Positions 1-14,852 of a DNA stretch of 64,000 bases are shown here, one piece after another. The stretch comes from Diphasiastrum complanatum. Taxonomy: Eukaryota > Streptophyta > Lycopodiopsida > Lycopodiales > Lycopodiaceae. The notes under the pieces were generated by a model that made no database searches, was not told the DNA's origin, and saw only the letters and a program-made list of their open reading frames with translations. Position numbers and translations under genes: made by a program. Each line of letters starts with the position of its first letter. Within the stretch, counting starts at the first letter, position 1. The DNA lies in assembly GCA_029204225.1 (NCBI GenBank), contig CM055092.1, positions 45,640,087 through 45,704,086 on the forward strand, read 5' to 3'.

Positions 1-222
1 GCTTCTCTTATCTCGTGGCATCAACCGGATCACAATTTTGAAGGCAAATGGAGTAAGCACTAGACTTAGGGCACTAGTACCCATTAGAAGCAGATAAAGT
101 TTTCTAGAAACCAGACCAAGAGTCTGAGCACGGCTCAAAAGGAGGAATGCAAACTCTCCTATTTGAGCAAGAGCAATCCCAACACTAATGGCTGTTGGAA
201 AATTATATCCAAATGCACGTAC
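1..222 (-). CDS. KEA: KEA exon 6 (continues off window)
   Basis: 74 codons starting VRAFGYNFPTAISVGIALAQ and including GEFAFLLLSRA and LYLLLMGTSALSLVLTP, the last conserved helices of KEA4-6-type proteins. Acceptor is CTGCAG. The frame is open to the window edge. Confidence 0.9.
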
Positions 223-3200
223 CTGCAGTTCATACATCTTAGACTTTAAAACTGCTCTTTTAGTCAAAAATGGAAAACTATAGTAAAAATTTGCAAGATG
301 ATACTAGTGGAGCCTCATACAAAACAGTAAGTTCCAAGTCAACTTCCTACTCTAGAAGATGAAAGTTTTATCTCCTCAACATCAACATTAACCCAAAAAC
401 ATTTGAAATGTGTGTTCTAAGCTCAAAGGAAGTCTTTATACAAACACATCTGACCTTCAAACCTTTCAACTACTACTTTCTTCTTTGATTACCCCTTCTC
501 CGTACTGGGAAGAGAATGTCATCTATACAGACATGCAATCTCCTTTACAGCTGTAGTATACAATTATAAATTCTGAGATTTTGCAATAGAAAGGATTGAT
601 CATGACACTTACCACCAGAGCAATCAGGCATGTTTTTCCAAAAAAGACTACTGCCAGGGATGCGAGTAGGACATCCTTGTGTTGCCATAGAAATAAAGGA
701 TGTATGACCATTCCAATCGATGCTAGAAATAGAGCTGCAAATAGATTACGGATAGGCTCAATTTGATGAAGTGTCTTCTCACTATGTGGTGCTCCTGCAA
801 AATTCATTACCTGCCTTAAATACAGTCTTATTAACAACAATGAACACATATGATGCATACCAGGTCTACAGTTAATTACAACATAAATTTTGAGAGCAGG
901 AAAGAACACGTCAACTAATTAGCAGATAAATGCCCAAGAGTAGATCCTCTCTATCATCTATGAACAAGTTGCAATTATAAGGTAGGTGATTTAATCTCTA
1001 TTATAAATGGGACTAGAAAGATAGCCACAAACTCCCTGATTCAGTCAACTTGAACAGGCTTCATGATGTCTATGCAAAGCATGGAACTAGGGTAGAGCTT
1101 TGGCATTGTAACAAGATTAAGCCTGATAAAACACTGGTCACATCCAAATGTGTCTGCAACGCAATGACATAAGACCTAACTAAAGTAAAACTTTTAAAAA
1201 ACCAACAAAAAAAACACACCCAGATGCACTGCTACCACAAGGCAAGGTCCAAAAAGTTAGAAACTTAACAAAGACTCTACTTTTCAAGGGAACAACTTGA
1301 TATGAGATGCAAATCCAGGAAACACTTGATGTGAAGAAAAAGGTTCACAACAATACCTGAAACTTTGTACAAAAGAACCATGCATAGTAGCTAACATGCT
1401 AACAGATCAATGATATGATAATTTTGGAGCTGAAATGGAAATTGTACAGTAAAGTAACCTGCACCTACATCAAACAGAACTGTCCTAAATAAGGTTTCAA
1501 AAGATCAAGCTTCGATCAGAATCGAATACAGATTTTGAAGTGACTTGAGACAACCAAAGGCATTCAGTGGAATCAAGCCCAAGGTGGGAGCTTTTCAGGT
1601 GCTTGTTTGTACGGCGGCGTACACTCATATCCCCAAGAATGATAGGAAGAAGTTGGATGCAAAATCATCCAAGTGTATCGTTTTGGGATACAATGAAGAG
1701 AAGAAGGCCTATAGACTATGTGATCTTACTAGCAAGAAGAGGATTATCAGTTGAGACGTGATCTATTATGAGGATCAGTCACCTCGTCTGGACGACCACG
1801 AGAAGATGGGCACAAGCAAATTCATTCCATTCATGAAGACCAAAGTCCGATCTTGAGAGGGCCTCATGAAGATAGTGAGCAGACGAGGCTACAAGAAAGA
1901 GGGATAGGGAAGTTCCATGGAATACATGGCCACCATCTTCATCACCTCCCCCTTCGAAAAGTCTACCAAGGTGTAGGTCTTATAGGATTACACCAGTCTA
2001 TAGGGTCAAATACCAGCTGGATGGAAGCATCGATAAGCGTAAGGCAAGGTTAGTTGCAAAGGGTTATGTGCAGCATGACAGGCTGGATTATGACGAGACG
2101 TTTGCCTTGTGGCAGAGATGGCATCCATCGTGACAATCTTGGCATTGGCTGCATTCTTTGATTAGGAGGTCAATCAAATGGACATGAAAAATGCATTTCT
2201 AAATGGGCACTTGGCAGAGGAGGTCTACATGGACCTGCAACAAGGCTTTGAGGCAAAAGGCAAAGAATATCTAGTGTGCATGCTTAAGAAGGCATTGTAC
2301 AGGTTGAAATAGGCACTCAGGACATAGTTGTATTGACGACTATTTTGTAAAGTATGTTATAAAAGAGTAAGTCGGATGGCAATCTCTATGTAAAGGAGGA
2401 GGATGGAAATCAGGGCATAGTTATTATCGTTCTCTATGTAGATGATCTTGTCATCACAGGTAACAATGGGAAGCTGATTGCAAAGGTAAAGGCTCATTTG
2501 CCTAATGAGTTTGATATGAAAATTTTGGGTGGTTTTGATTCACCATTGCCTAGGGTTAAAAGTGTGAAGAAGAAAATATGCGATCCGATTTGAATCGACA
2601 ACTCTGTTCGAATCGGTTGCCCCATAAAAAAAAAAAATTGAATTGGCCCGAAAAATGAAGAACAGTTCGAATCGGCCGATTCAAACCTAACCCAACTGAT
2701 TCGAACCGGTTCGAATCGGTGCATGCAACATTGCTCCTCCCTCAAAACCACCCCGCCCCCACACAACAACCACCTCTGGCCTCCTCTTCACCTAAACCTT
2801 CTTCACCCACTCCTACTGCCACATACCCATCTTCGGAAGCAAGTTATACTCCCACTAAAGGCGTTGAATCCGACTAGTATGAATGTACTATTGACAGGCT
2901 TCCAACGATTGAAACTGAGCTAATAGCAAGCTAAAGCAAGAGGTGAACACCCTAAACAAGACCTTAAAGCACAAACTATCCTCGCTACATTGGACTCATC
3001 CAACATATTCAAAGAATTGGAAGATAAAATCGAGAAGCGGAAAGAGAAAGCCATGTCTTGGGCAACCATACCTAAGAACAAGTCTACCGCCCCTATCCCT
3101 TCAGTTATTTCAGTCACTTTATCGGAAGAGAGACTTCGTGAGTCTAAAGCTTTCAAGTGGTATTCCAGACACACACAATGCTGAACATGAGGCCAAGCGA

Positions 3201-4978
3201 TTCTGAGAACAAATAGGGGTCGCCACAGTAAAGCTTTAGAAACTGCATGGAAGACTAAGAAAGACAACGCTACTTTGATTATTCGATTCACATTATTAGA
3301 GGAACAGATAATGACACTATGCCAAAGGGCTAATCCATGTGGGACAAAGAAATTTAAGGACAAGAATCTAACCTATATTTAGGTGGAAGAACGACGTAAA
3401 GGTATCCAAGAGGCTAAGACTACAAGCAGATGTGTGGTTTATAGGGATGGACAAATTAGATATTTTGATCATGAATCTACTAATGGTACAGGTTCTAGCA
3501 CTTAGGGATTTGCAGACCCTGAGTACCGAAGCAACCCGGGGTCCCATCTACATCGCCTTCGTTTTGGTTTGTGGAACTGTACTGGCATCCATTCCTCAGT
3601 CATTGCAAGAGACTTGGTAGATTTATATCACAGCAAGACATTATGTTCCTTACAAAAAAGCATGAGAGTCAATACAAAGAATTACGAAATTTCTGGGAAT
3701 TTATTTGGGACTCAATTTCCGGCTAGAGACTAAATTTGTTGGTGGTAGAGGATCAGGCGGGATTGCATGCCTATACAAAGATTCACTATAGTCTGTCATA
3801 GAGGTGGTTATACATGATGAGCAGGCATGTTATCTTTGGATCCGATTATTGGGCAAACATATTGGATTATCAGTTTTCATATTATTCCCAGGCTATATAT
3901 ATATTAGTTCCAGTTACATACAAGAGTTTTCAATTGTACCATAAGAGCTATAAATCAAGAAAATTCTATGCTAAAAATCGCTTTGCATCTTTTGTGCAAA
4001 ACAGTTGGAAGTCCAACAACTAGATATTGCTCAAAATAATCTCCAACAAAAAAACTAAATCTTAGGCACGAGAAACAATTAGTCCTAGGATTCTCGATCG
4101 AATCCACCTTCTCAATCCAGTGTCCCTAGGTCAAGTAGCAATTATGGCAATGGCAAATTCAAAATGAGATCATTAATAAGCTAAAATCTTCATTCCAAAT
4201 AGAACAAGAGTTAGCACATAAGCTTCTATTGTATAGGCCAACAAAAGATATGCTCGGACATAAACTCAAAATATGCAGCACCAATCTTTGTACAATTCCA
4301 TCACTAATGACATTGATATATGCTAATGAAAACAAGATTGAATCTGCAAATTCAGCAAGTAATCTAAGGCTTCCGCCCTAATGCACAAGGTTTCTATGCA
4401 GTAATGAAAAATCACACCAAATTACGAGGATTTTGTGTGAGGTGTCATGGAGCAAGTTGCATGAATGATGAGTAGGTGGGTACAAGATTGAGAGGAGATA
4501 TATGTTTGTACAATAATCTTGTTGGGTACAAAATTTGAACAAGATATGTCTTTGTACACTATGTTTATAATTTCTATGTAGTAAAACAAATCTATGTAGT
4601 GTAAGCATACAATAGTCTAAGGTAGTATACGCAAAGAATAGTCCAATTTGAGTAGTCCCTTAAAATTGTAAAAGATGGAATCACTAACATGAAACATGAA
4701 ATTATATCTTCAAGGGTAATACCAAGTTTAACATCGATCCTTAACTCCAACCAATCACACTGATCCACAAAAAAGAAGTGATCACAATGCAACTTACTAA
4801 AATGTGGACAATGGGATTGGTTGGAATTTTCATTTCTCGCATCAGGTCACTCAACATCTTCATGGAAGTGGCAATCTTGATGAATATTGAACCTCCAAAG
4901 TGCACATTTATTCTCCACATAGCAACATTCAAGCACATTTGCAAGCTAATAATGACGTGCTTAGAATATCAATTTTTC

Positions 4979-5019
<41 letters not shown>

Positions 5020-8000
5020 CCCAAGCCCCATAATCAGTCTCAGCTAGCTGAAAATCCATCCTAGCATAAGCTTATAGCCAGCTTTTGCAAGTATGTTTGA
5101 TGTGCTCCACAAAAGAGAATTTGCTATCAGTGTGTACTTTCATAACGAAATAATTTGATCATTCATCGTCTGATACAGCATGTTCTTCTGTTAAAATTAC
5201 TATTGGTAGCATTCAAACCAGATGTCCCCAATGCCAATGCCTCGTGTACTCAGGAAATCACTGACATTATAGCATCTACTCAAAGGTAAAAACAAACCCT
5301 CAAAGATGTAGAAGCTAGCAAATTTTTTATACAACTCAATTCAGTCCCATATTCATACTATATCTGAAACTTGATAGGTATAGATTTGCTTCTTCTCCAT
5401 GTATGAAATATATAACTATTAAAGTGCTAGAACATGGTCAGCTATTTTCTAGTACAGCTGTGTAACATTTAAGGTTGTGACCATTGATTTTTGCTGTCAC
5501 TATGCAAAGGTTGGATAAAATGTATCAAAGTCTGAGTATGAAATGTGCTTAAAATGTTTGAAACAAAACTCTATTTTTTTTCCTTGGTTTTAAACGATTC
5601 TACTGCTAATTTAAGTGTTAGAAGTTAGAACCTTAGATTTAACATACAAATGGTTGAATAAGCATGTTAAACAAATAAAAGCTCAAAAAACTGCCGCGGG
5701 AAATGTGGCCAAGCAAATAGGGATGTGAATAGCTAGCATGGGGCTCCCTAGAGGGTAGAAGACTGCCTCCAGTCTCGCTAAAATTCGATCAATGACCAAA
5801 GAGAACTGATTGATTCTTTGAATTGGCCTCAAAACCCGTTTTTTAGCACACACTGCTTGTAGCGCCTGAACCAGGCTTTAAAACTCTGACCTATGCTTCC
5901 AGTCACTCCAGCATAGTCAAAAAACCTCCACCTGCAAGAGATCTTGGCAAAAGATGGAGAGGAGCAGATTTGATCAAGTATGTGAAGAAGAGAAAGTCTC
6001 ATTCTTCTCTACGAGTTAGTTAGGATTAAGGAAGCCTGGCCTGAGCTGTACCTAGGTCGTTTTTCAGGTAAATGGGCCCCAAAAAGATTTAACACAAAGT
6101 CCTTAGTCATTTGGCCCTTTGGACGCCTTCTGGGGGGCCGGGGCCCAAAAAAGAACATTGTTTGGAAAGCCCTCATTTGATACACGTTTGAATGCAACTA
6201 TGTTGCTATCCATCACTATCATGTATCTTAATAAAAACAAGAAAATATGAAAAATAGTATAAATCATATATACATTTTGATTGTAGAAGAGCACTGGTGC
6301 ACAAAACCTTCAATAATTCACAAAGATTACCCGAACAAGAGTAGTGAATTCAGAAAACCTAATAACAAGAGTAGTGAACAAGAGTAGTGAATTCAGAAGA
6401 CCTAATAACTCCATCCGCATTTGCTATGATGCAGGTCAACCAGGTGACAGTGCTCAAGAATCTGAACTCAAGGACAAATTACAGGTCCCTCACATTACTT
6501 TAACTTTTCACACATAGTTGAACAGCATAGTTAAAAAACTTTTCTTAGATGATCAAAGATCCTTTTGATTCTTGAATCCAAGCAAGTCGGTTGAAAGATC
6601 TCAATTGAACTATCACATTACACAATTGTAACAAGAATTACCCTGAAGCACAATGAGAAAACAGCACTTTGATAAGGTTAACAATAAGGGCGAACCTGAG
6701 AGCATAAGACCTGCAACGAATGAACCAACTTCCATACCGAGCCCCAGAGTCTGGCTCAACAGAGCAATACAAAGGCAAACTCCAACAATTCCAAGCTGAT
6801 AAATTTCTAAACTGTACTTTGAAAGGCGTGTTAATGTGGTAAGGAATCGTGGTATGAAAACCTTCGACAAAATCCATGCAAAAAAGCAGAAGCCGGAGAG
6901 TAATAAGCACTCTCTGCCAAGAGCTAAAATGATCGTTCCTGAACTGCTTCCTTTTGCAGCAAGGGCTGGCATCACTGCCAACAAGAGCCCAAGCGCAAAG
7001 TCTTGCAGAATAAGAGTGCCGAGCATGATCTGCACGGTTGAAGAATAAGACAAGTATACACAAAAGTATCCAAAAAAGGCATGACTAGCAAGGTTTCTAC
7101 ATGAAACTAAGACAAAAATGTAACAAGGCAAAGAACGATACTTGCAAGTTGCAGATATGAAAGCAGAAAAAACTACTCAAAACCTCAGAAAGATATCAAA
7201 GACTTCGATGTGGCATTAAGCTTTACCTGTCCTTGCTCAGTACCGCCAATGTTCCCATCCATCAAGCATTTCAAAACTACAGCAGTCGAGGACATGGAAA
7301 GAAATGCCCCTAAAAAATATTCGATCAAAAAGATAAGCTGAACATCACTTACAAGCTTTGATGTCTTTCCATTCAAAGAAAGAAGATTGAAAAACACCAA
7401 CAAGCCAGCAGTAGTCGATTGCTTTGCAAAGTACGAAGTCAACTAACCGCCAAATGCCATTCACAAGCAAAGATCTTAACAGAGTGTTCTATATAAAATC
7501 TAGACCTTCTTCAAGTAACAACAGATTCTGTGGCACTGTAAATTTTACCTATGAAAACACCCTGAGGTGCAGAGGAGGCAAGTACACCCCCAAGAAACAT
7601 GGCAGTCAATATCTGGATACAGCCTCCACCTAACGCCACTCCTTGAACTCCTTGCATCTTTGCTATATTGAACTCTACCCCCAGAGCAAACAAGAGAAAC
7701 ACCACCCCAAATTGGGCCAGTGTTTCAACCTAGAAATTACAGAGAATATGAGAAAAACAGACCATATTATAATCACAAGAATAAAAGATCCAGATGGTAT
7801 ATAATAAGCTGCATTACCTGCACTAGCTCGTGAACAAGGCGAAATCCACCTGGTCCAACCACCATACCAGCTGCAAGATAACCTAGAATGACTGGTTGAC
7901 CCAGCAAGCCACAGACTAGACCACCAATGGCAGCAGCCACAATTACCTTCACTATATCACTAATTAAAGTGAGATCTTCCTGCAGGTGCATCTGAGAACG

Positions 8001-8921
8001 CTTCCCAGGATTACTGATCACATATTCATTATCCTGTCGATCTATCAGGCGAGCTACATCTTCAACTTCGTAGCGCCGAATACTTTGCTCTTGAGCTTTG
8101 TCTTTTGTGGCGTTGGTTCGTTCGATATCCTTGGCAGTGGTGTTAATGCCAGAGAGCTTTGGGATGATAGGAGGATCCAAAACTGGGCTGGCTTTATGGA
8201 CTACCATGTCTAAAAATGTCGATACTGATTGTGAGTTCAAACCCTTGCTGTTAATGTGATCTTCTTCCTCTTGGTTGGACTTGTTTTTATTGACGTTATT
8301 TTCGTCCTCAGCCTTTTCGGGTAATTTTTCTCCTTCTTCAGTGGAAGCTTTTGTATCAGAATCTTCAGCCTCATCATTGTCCCAGGAATGCTTCCCCACT
8401 CTCGCCACGGTCTCCAGCACTCCTTCCTGTTTCTCAATGGTTTCGTTAAACCTTCCTGTGCCGATTTGAACCTCGTCTTCTAGCCTCTCAAGCAACCTCT
8501 CCATCCCCTTCGACGCTGCCTTGCCATCTTCCTGACTCTCACTTTTGTTTTTGGCATCCACAAACTCTTTCTGTTCAGCCTCCACCTCTGTCACAAGGCT
8601 CTGCACAATTTCATGCCCCTCTTTCACCTTACCTTCGCTCTCGATCTTGCCGTCGGCCTCCTTTCTAGGCAATGGAAGCAGCCCATCATCCAACTGCTGT
8701 GTGATCAAGCTTTCATCACCAGATTTGAAACTCAAGAGCCGCTTACCTGCGCCATCCACAGAAAATGCCCCATTCCTTCTCAGCTGAAGAGCATTGAGGC
8801 TGGTGATGGGATTAGATTCTGCCATTGATCGGCATAATGCTCTTCCCGCCTGGATCAGCACAATCAGGAAAAAAACGAGGGATGGTTTTCCGATCCCACC
8901 ATGCCTTCTGCGCCTCCTCAT
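1..8921 (-). CDS. KEA: KEA-type K+/H+ antiporter (CPA2 family), partial at left edge
   Basis: Plant potassium efflux antiporter of the CPA2 (KefB/KefC-like) family. By motif it is nearest the KEA4/5/6 group, which exchanges K+ for H+ in Golgi and post-Golgi membranes. Six exons join in frame with GT-AG borders: 8921-7818, 7729-7549, 7309-7227, 7029-6696, 794-613 and 222-1. They give 702 residues; the C-terminal end is off the window. The ATG opens a signal peptide (five Arg, then a hydrophobic core, residues 1-30). Residues about 30-310 are hydrophilic and Glu/Lys/Asp rich. The transporter starts near residue 315: LISDIVKVIVAA, GQPVILGYLAAGMVVGP, QFGVVFLLFALGVEF, AFLSMSSTAVVLK, LGTLILQDFALGLL (with the conserved QD), IEPIRNLFAALFLASIGM and ALAQIGEFAFLLLSRA. 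No stop or frameshift was found, so it is probably functional. Odd points are the long N-terminal stretch in one 1.1-kb exon and the TE-filled fourth intron. Subgroup and location are inferred from family knowledge. Confidence 0.93.
613..794 (-). CDS. KEA: KEA exon 5
   Basis: 182 nt beginning with the rest of the split Gly codon and APHSEKTLHQIEPIRN, then LFLASIGM, ending CLIALV before GTAAGTG. Homology and phase show it continues exon 4 across 5.9 kb. Confidence 0.92.
1545..2545 (+). pseudogene. Ty1/copia pol remnant (integrase end and reverse transcriptase) inside KEA intron 4
   Basis: Plus-strand reading, antisense to the KEA gene. The integrase C-terminal region reads SKCIVLGYNEEKKAYRL (1,670-1,730). 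The RT part shows QMDMKNAFLNGHL, EEVYMDLQQGFE, LKKALYRLK and, in another frame, the YVDD active-site box in VLYVDDLVITGN near 2,430-2,460. Several in-frame stops and at least two frame changes make it dead. No LTRs were found at its ends. The copia assignment is firm from motif order (integrase before RT). Confidence 0.88.
2578..2725. repeat. GAATCGG/TTCGAA motif cluster
   Basis: At least six copies of GAATCGG or its near complement (GATTCGAACCGG, TTCGAATCGGCC and similar) within 150 bp. The same motif clusters near 32,913, 37,426-37,845 and 56,938. It resembles subterminal repeats of a hAT-type transposon (inference). Confidence 0.55.
2930..3905 (+). pseudogene. LINE-like fragment (ORF start and endonuclease)
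   Basis: The plus-strand frames contain a charged ORF1-like stretch (LFKELEDKIEKRKEKAMSW-like, 2,990-3,060). After stops comes GGRGSGGIACLYKDSL and VIHDEQACYLWIRL (3,730-3,850). This aligns well with [15 protein letters not shown] and [14 protein letters not shown] near 41,900, where the endonuclease continues. Many stops and shifts; no reverse transcriptase follows. Confidence 0.6.
3906..4980. other. KEA intron 4 sequence without recognised features
   Basis: AT-rich intron sequence with no coding similarity or repeat structure that I recognise. Short open frames here are chance. Confidence 0.5.
4981..5016. repeat. (AT)18 microsatellite
   Basis: Uninterrupted AT dinucleotide run in KEA intron 4. 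Confidence 0.97.
5017..6695. other. KEA intron 4 sequence without recognised features
   Basis: No gene or element recognised. A short direct repeat (AGAGTAGTGAATTCAGAA) occurs twice at about 6,335-6,400. Confidence 0.45.
6696..7029 (-). CDS. KEA: KEA exon 4
   Basis: 334 nt starting IMLGTLILQDFALGLL and ending LGMEVGSFVAGLMLSG. It holds the QD motif of the ion-binding site and several membrane helices. The 5.9-kb intron follows. Confidence 0.92.
7227..7309 (-). CDS. KEA: KEA exon 3
   Basis: 83 nt encoding AFLSMSSTAVVLKCLMD and the hydrophilic loop ending TEQGQ. Preceded by a TTTTTTAG acceptor and followed by GTAAAG. Phases match both neighbours. Confidence 0.92.
7549..7729 (-). CDS. KEA: KEA exon 2
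   Basis: 181 nt. It opens with VETLAQFGVVFLLFALG, the canonical KEA block, after a TTTCTAG acceptor, and ends in GVFIG with one base of the split Gly codon carried over. Confidence 0.92.
7818..8921 (-). CDS. KEA: KEA exon 1
   Basis: Encodes 368 residues: signal peptide, acidic luminal-type region and the first membrane segment (GQPVILGYLAAG). It ends CTAGTGCAG before a GT donor, phase 0. The start is the first ATG that gives a classic Arg-rich signal sequence. Confidence 0.9.
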
Positions 8922-9430
8922 AGCCGCTCCTTCTCAGAGCAGCCACAGACGAAGAGCCCACACATAAGAATCGCCCATCAAATCAAAGCCCACGCTGATC
9001 CAACCCAAGCACAAGCGCTTGCTAGCCCAGCTGCTCCCGCATCACCCACCTCGCTCTCGCTTTCCCCGTGCTTCGTGACGATTCTCCTCCCTCCCTCCCT
9101 CCTCTCCTCGCCACGATCCTCCTCCTCCTCCTCCTCCCAGCTCAGATGCAAGCCAAGCCGGAGGCAGGAGGGACGAGTGGCGGCGTCAATTACGAGTATG
9201 TCACATGAACCCAACCGCTCCCAGCGTGAACAAACGCCTGCCTCCGGATGTACGAAACTGCCTCCGTGGGGCCTTCCACGGCAGCCATGGTAGTTTACAT
9301 GCCACCCATGTGAAAAACTACATCCTGCCACCTTTTAAGTCCATTTCTTCAAAATTTGGCCACCGGGACCATTTCAGTTGGCCACATGAGAGGCAGCGGT
9401 GCGTGCATCTTCGTGCTTTATATTCACCTA
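8922..9430 (-). promoter_or_regulatory. KEA 5' leader and proximal promoter
   Basis: On the minus strand this is a purine-rich leader (GGA/GAG runs, 9,080-9,140) of the kind common just upstream of plant start codons. A TATAAA lies at 9417-9422 on the minus strand, about 495 nt before the ATG. Its use as the real TATA box is inference. Confidence 0.35.
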
Positions 9431-12862
<3,432 letters not shown>

Positions 12863-12897
12863 GCAAGCATTCAAATATTTAATACTTATATAATGAA

Positions 12898-13735
12898 CTA
12901 TGAGAGTAGGATTTTTGTAAGATTGGATACATGTAGAACGTTGGACGAAAACTTAACATCATTTTTTTGAAACTCGATCTTGACAGTCCCTTCACCTTTG
13001 ATGTTGTGAGATGAGTTGTCTCCCAATTGTACAACTCTAAGATGAGTGAATGGCTTGAAGTCTTGGAACCAATCAAGATGATGAGTCATATGTTGGGTTG
13101 CTCTCAATTCCAAATACCAAGAATTGTCATCTTGGAGTTTTCCAACTTTGGTCAAAAAGACTGATGTATCTTCTTCTTGAGGTTGAGTTATTTACTAGAT
13201 GGTTGCAGCATTGGCTTGTTGGTGGAACTGCTTCTTCTTCTTCTCATTGTTGTACTTGAGTGCTCTGTAGTCATTGATGACATGACCAGTTCTTTTGCAA
13301 TATTTGTAGAATAGTTGTTGTCTTGGTTGAGATGATGAAGGTTCTGAATTCGATATTAACTGCTGGTTGTTCTTCCTATCATAATGGTCTAACCTTACAA
13401 GACTTTTGGATCTCAACTTCTGATTTTTCTTGAAATATAGAGCATGAGGATCCTACCATGAGTTGGAGGATGGTCCATTTCTTCTGATTTCCTCTTGAAA
13501 TAGCATATGGATTACTCTATCAAGGGTTAAGACTTGTTGACTGGAAATCACCACGACCCAATTCTCATATGTGTCTGGTAGACTCGATAATAGAGTCATA
13601 ATGGCATTGGTGTCTTCAATGACTGATCCAATGGTAGTCATTTGCTCCACAAGATTCTTGAATGTATCAAGATGCATCGAAATAGAGTCAACTTTAAACA
13701 TTTTGAGAGTGAAGAATTTCTTAGTAGTAGTAGTA

Positions 13736-13766
<31 letters not shown>

Positions 13767-13770
13767 GCAT
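12898..13770 (-). pseudogene. Ty1/copia gag and protease remnant
   Basis: Minus strand. The gag core reads MHLDTFKNLVEQMTTIG, LLSSLPDTYENWV and LDRVIHMLFQEEIRR (13,700-13,460), then a degenerate zinc knuckle (YKYCKRTGHVINDY, its last Cys replaced by Tyr). The protease region follows (ATQHMTHHLDWFQDF, LGDNSSHNIKGEGTVKI, VSNLTKILLS). The catalytic Asp-Ser-Gly position reads Glu-Leu-Arg, so it is inactive. Separate short frames show stops or shifts. The RT and integrase parts are absent: the (GA)n tract follows at once. Confidence 0.85.
13736..13763. repeat. (GT)14 microsatellite
   Basis: GT run preceded by TAG triplets, at the 5' end of the copia gag remnant. Confidence 0.95.
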
Positions 13771-13833
13771 TTTGCATTGATTTAGAATTTAGAGTAAAGA
13801 ATAGATAGTGTTAATAGAATGAAGGTTTAATAG

Positions 13834-13836
<3 letters not shown>

Positions 13837-13916
<80 letters not shown>
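13837..13916. repeat. (GA)40 microsatellite
   Basis: About 80 bp of perfect GA repeat, so the copia gag-protease remnant lies between two GA tracts. Confidence 0.97.
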
Positions 13917-13919
<3 letters not shown>

Positions 13920-14208
13920 TGAAGCTTGCAATAATGGTTCAATTGTGTAATAGACTGTTATTTTTGAATTGCTTGTGTATGTGACAGATATTCAAAGAAA
14001 AGGAAAGAGAGCAAGCGTTGAAAGAGCGAACAAGCTTGCACTCAAGCTTCGAGCTTATTAGTGAGTTTGTGTTGTTTCAATTTTTTTATTATCTAAATCC
14101 GTTACCCAACATAGTAAAAAAGTCAAATGTAATTCATCACTTTCAATTTTTAAAAGCAATGTCATATTTTATCACATACACTAGAAATTAGTTAATATGA
14201 AAGAGTGA

Positions 14209-14333
14209 AATGTAGGTAATTGAAATTTTCAATCCAAGGAAAGTGTGTAGCCCTTACTTTTCTCCCGAGTGAAATGTAGGTAATTAAAATTCCCAATTCT
14301 AGGAAGGTGTGTAGCCCTTACTTTTTCTCCCAT
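14209..14333. repeat. Tandem duplication, two units of about 62 bp
   Basis: Both units start GTGAAATGTAGGTAATT and end in a GTGTAGCCCTTACTTT/TCTCCC segment, with a few differences between them. Confidence 0.85.
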
Positions 14334-14764
14334 TAAAGATGAGGTTCTAATCTTTCCTTGAATGGAAAAATCTATACGTCGCAGGGAGGGAATATGAGGT
14401 GACATTCTGAAATAGGACATAACTGCAAGGTTCGGGTATTGTAATTCTCACCTTCAACTCTAACTATATTAAAAGTATACATAAAAGTATTGCAATGAAT
14501 ATTAAAAAAAAATGAATGCAAGTGAATTTAAGTATTAATAATCAAAAATCATTCTCGTCATCACACAAGTCTTGAGACTCATCTAAATCTAGGTCTAACT
14601 ATAATCATAGATTTCCAATATAAAATAATACATTGAGAATATTAATGACATTGGATTGTAGAGAATATTAATCACATGTTCGCAAAGTCGTGGCAATACT
14701 AAAGTGTCATGAGAGTCCATCGATATGCATTTTGTTGAGTCAATTTGAAAGAACTTTGAGTTAT
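14334..14764. other. Intergenic, nothing recognised
   Basis: AT-rich sequence with no frame or repeat that I can assign. Confidence 0.4.
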
Positions 14765-14852
14765 CATTTCTAATCATGGTGTTGCTTCCACGATAGATGA
14801 ACTTAAACCATTTCTAATCATGGTGTTGCTTCCACGATAGATGAACTTAAAC
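14765..14852. repeat. Perfect tandem duplication, 2 x 44 bp
   Basis: Two identical 44-bp units (beginning CATTTCTAATCATGGTGTTG). They lie at the 3' side of the CACTA transposase remnant, and the duplicated text is part of its coding sequence on the minus strand. Confidence 0.95.

Noticed and set aside
6638-7063. 141-codon minus-strand frame over KEA exon 4
   Set aside because: Shadow of the correct frame, which carries the conserved antiporter helices.
8275-8828. Plus-strand frames over KEA exon 1
   Set aside because: Antisense of the acidic Glu/Lys-rich coding region; no independent support.
8978-9331. 117-codon minus-strand frame just upstream of KEA, possible uORF
   Set aside because: It lies in the purine-rich leader, shows no family motif, and its Glu run comes from GGA repeats; kept as leader.
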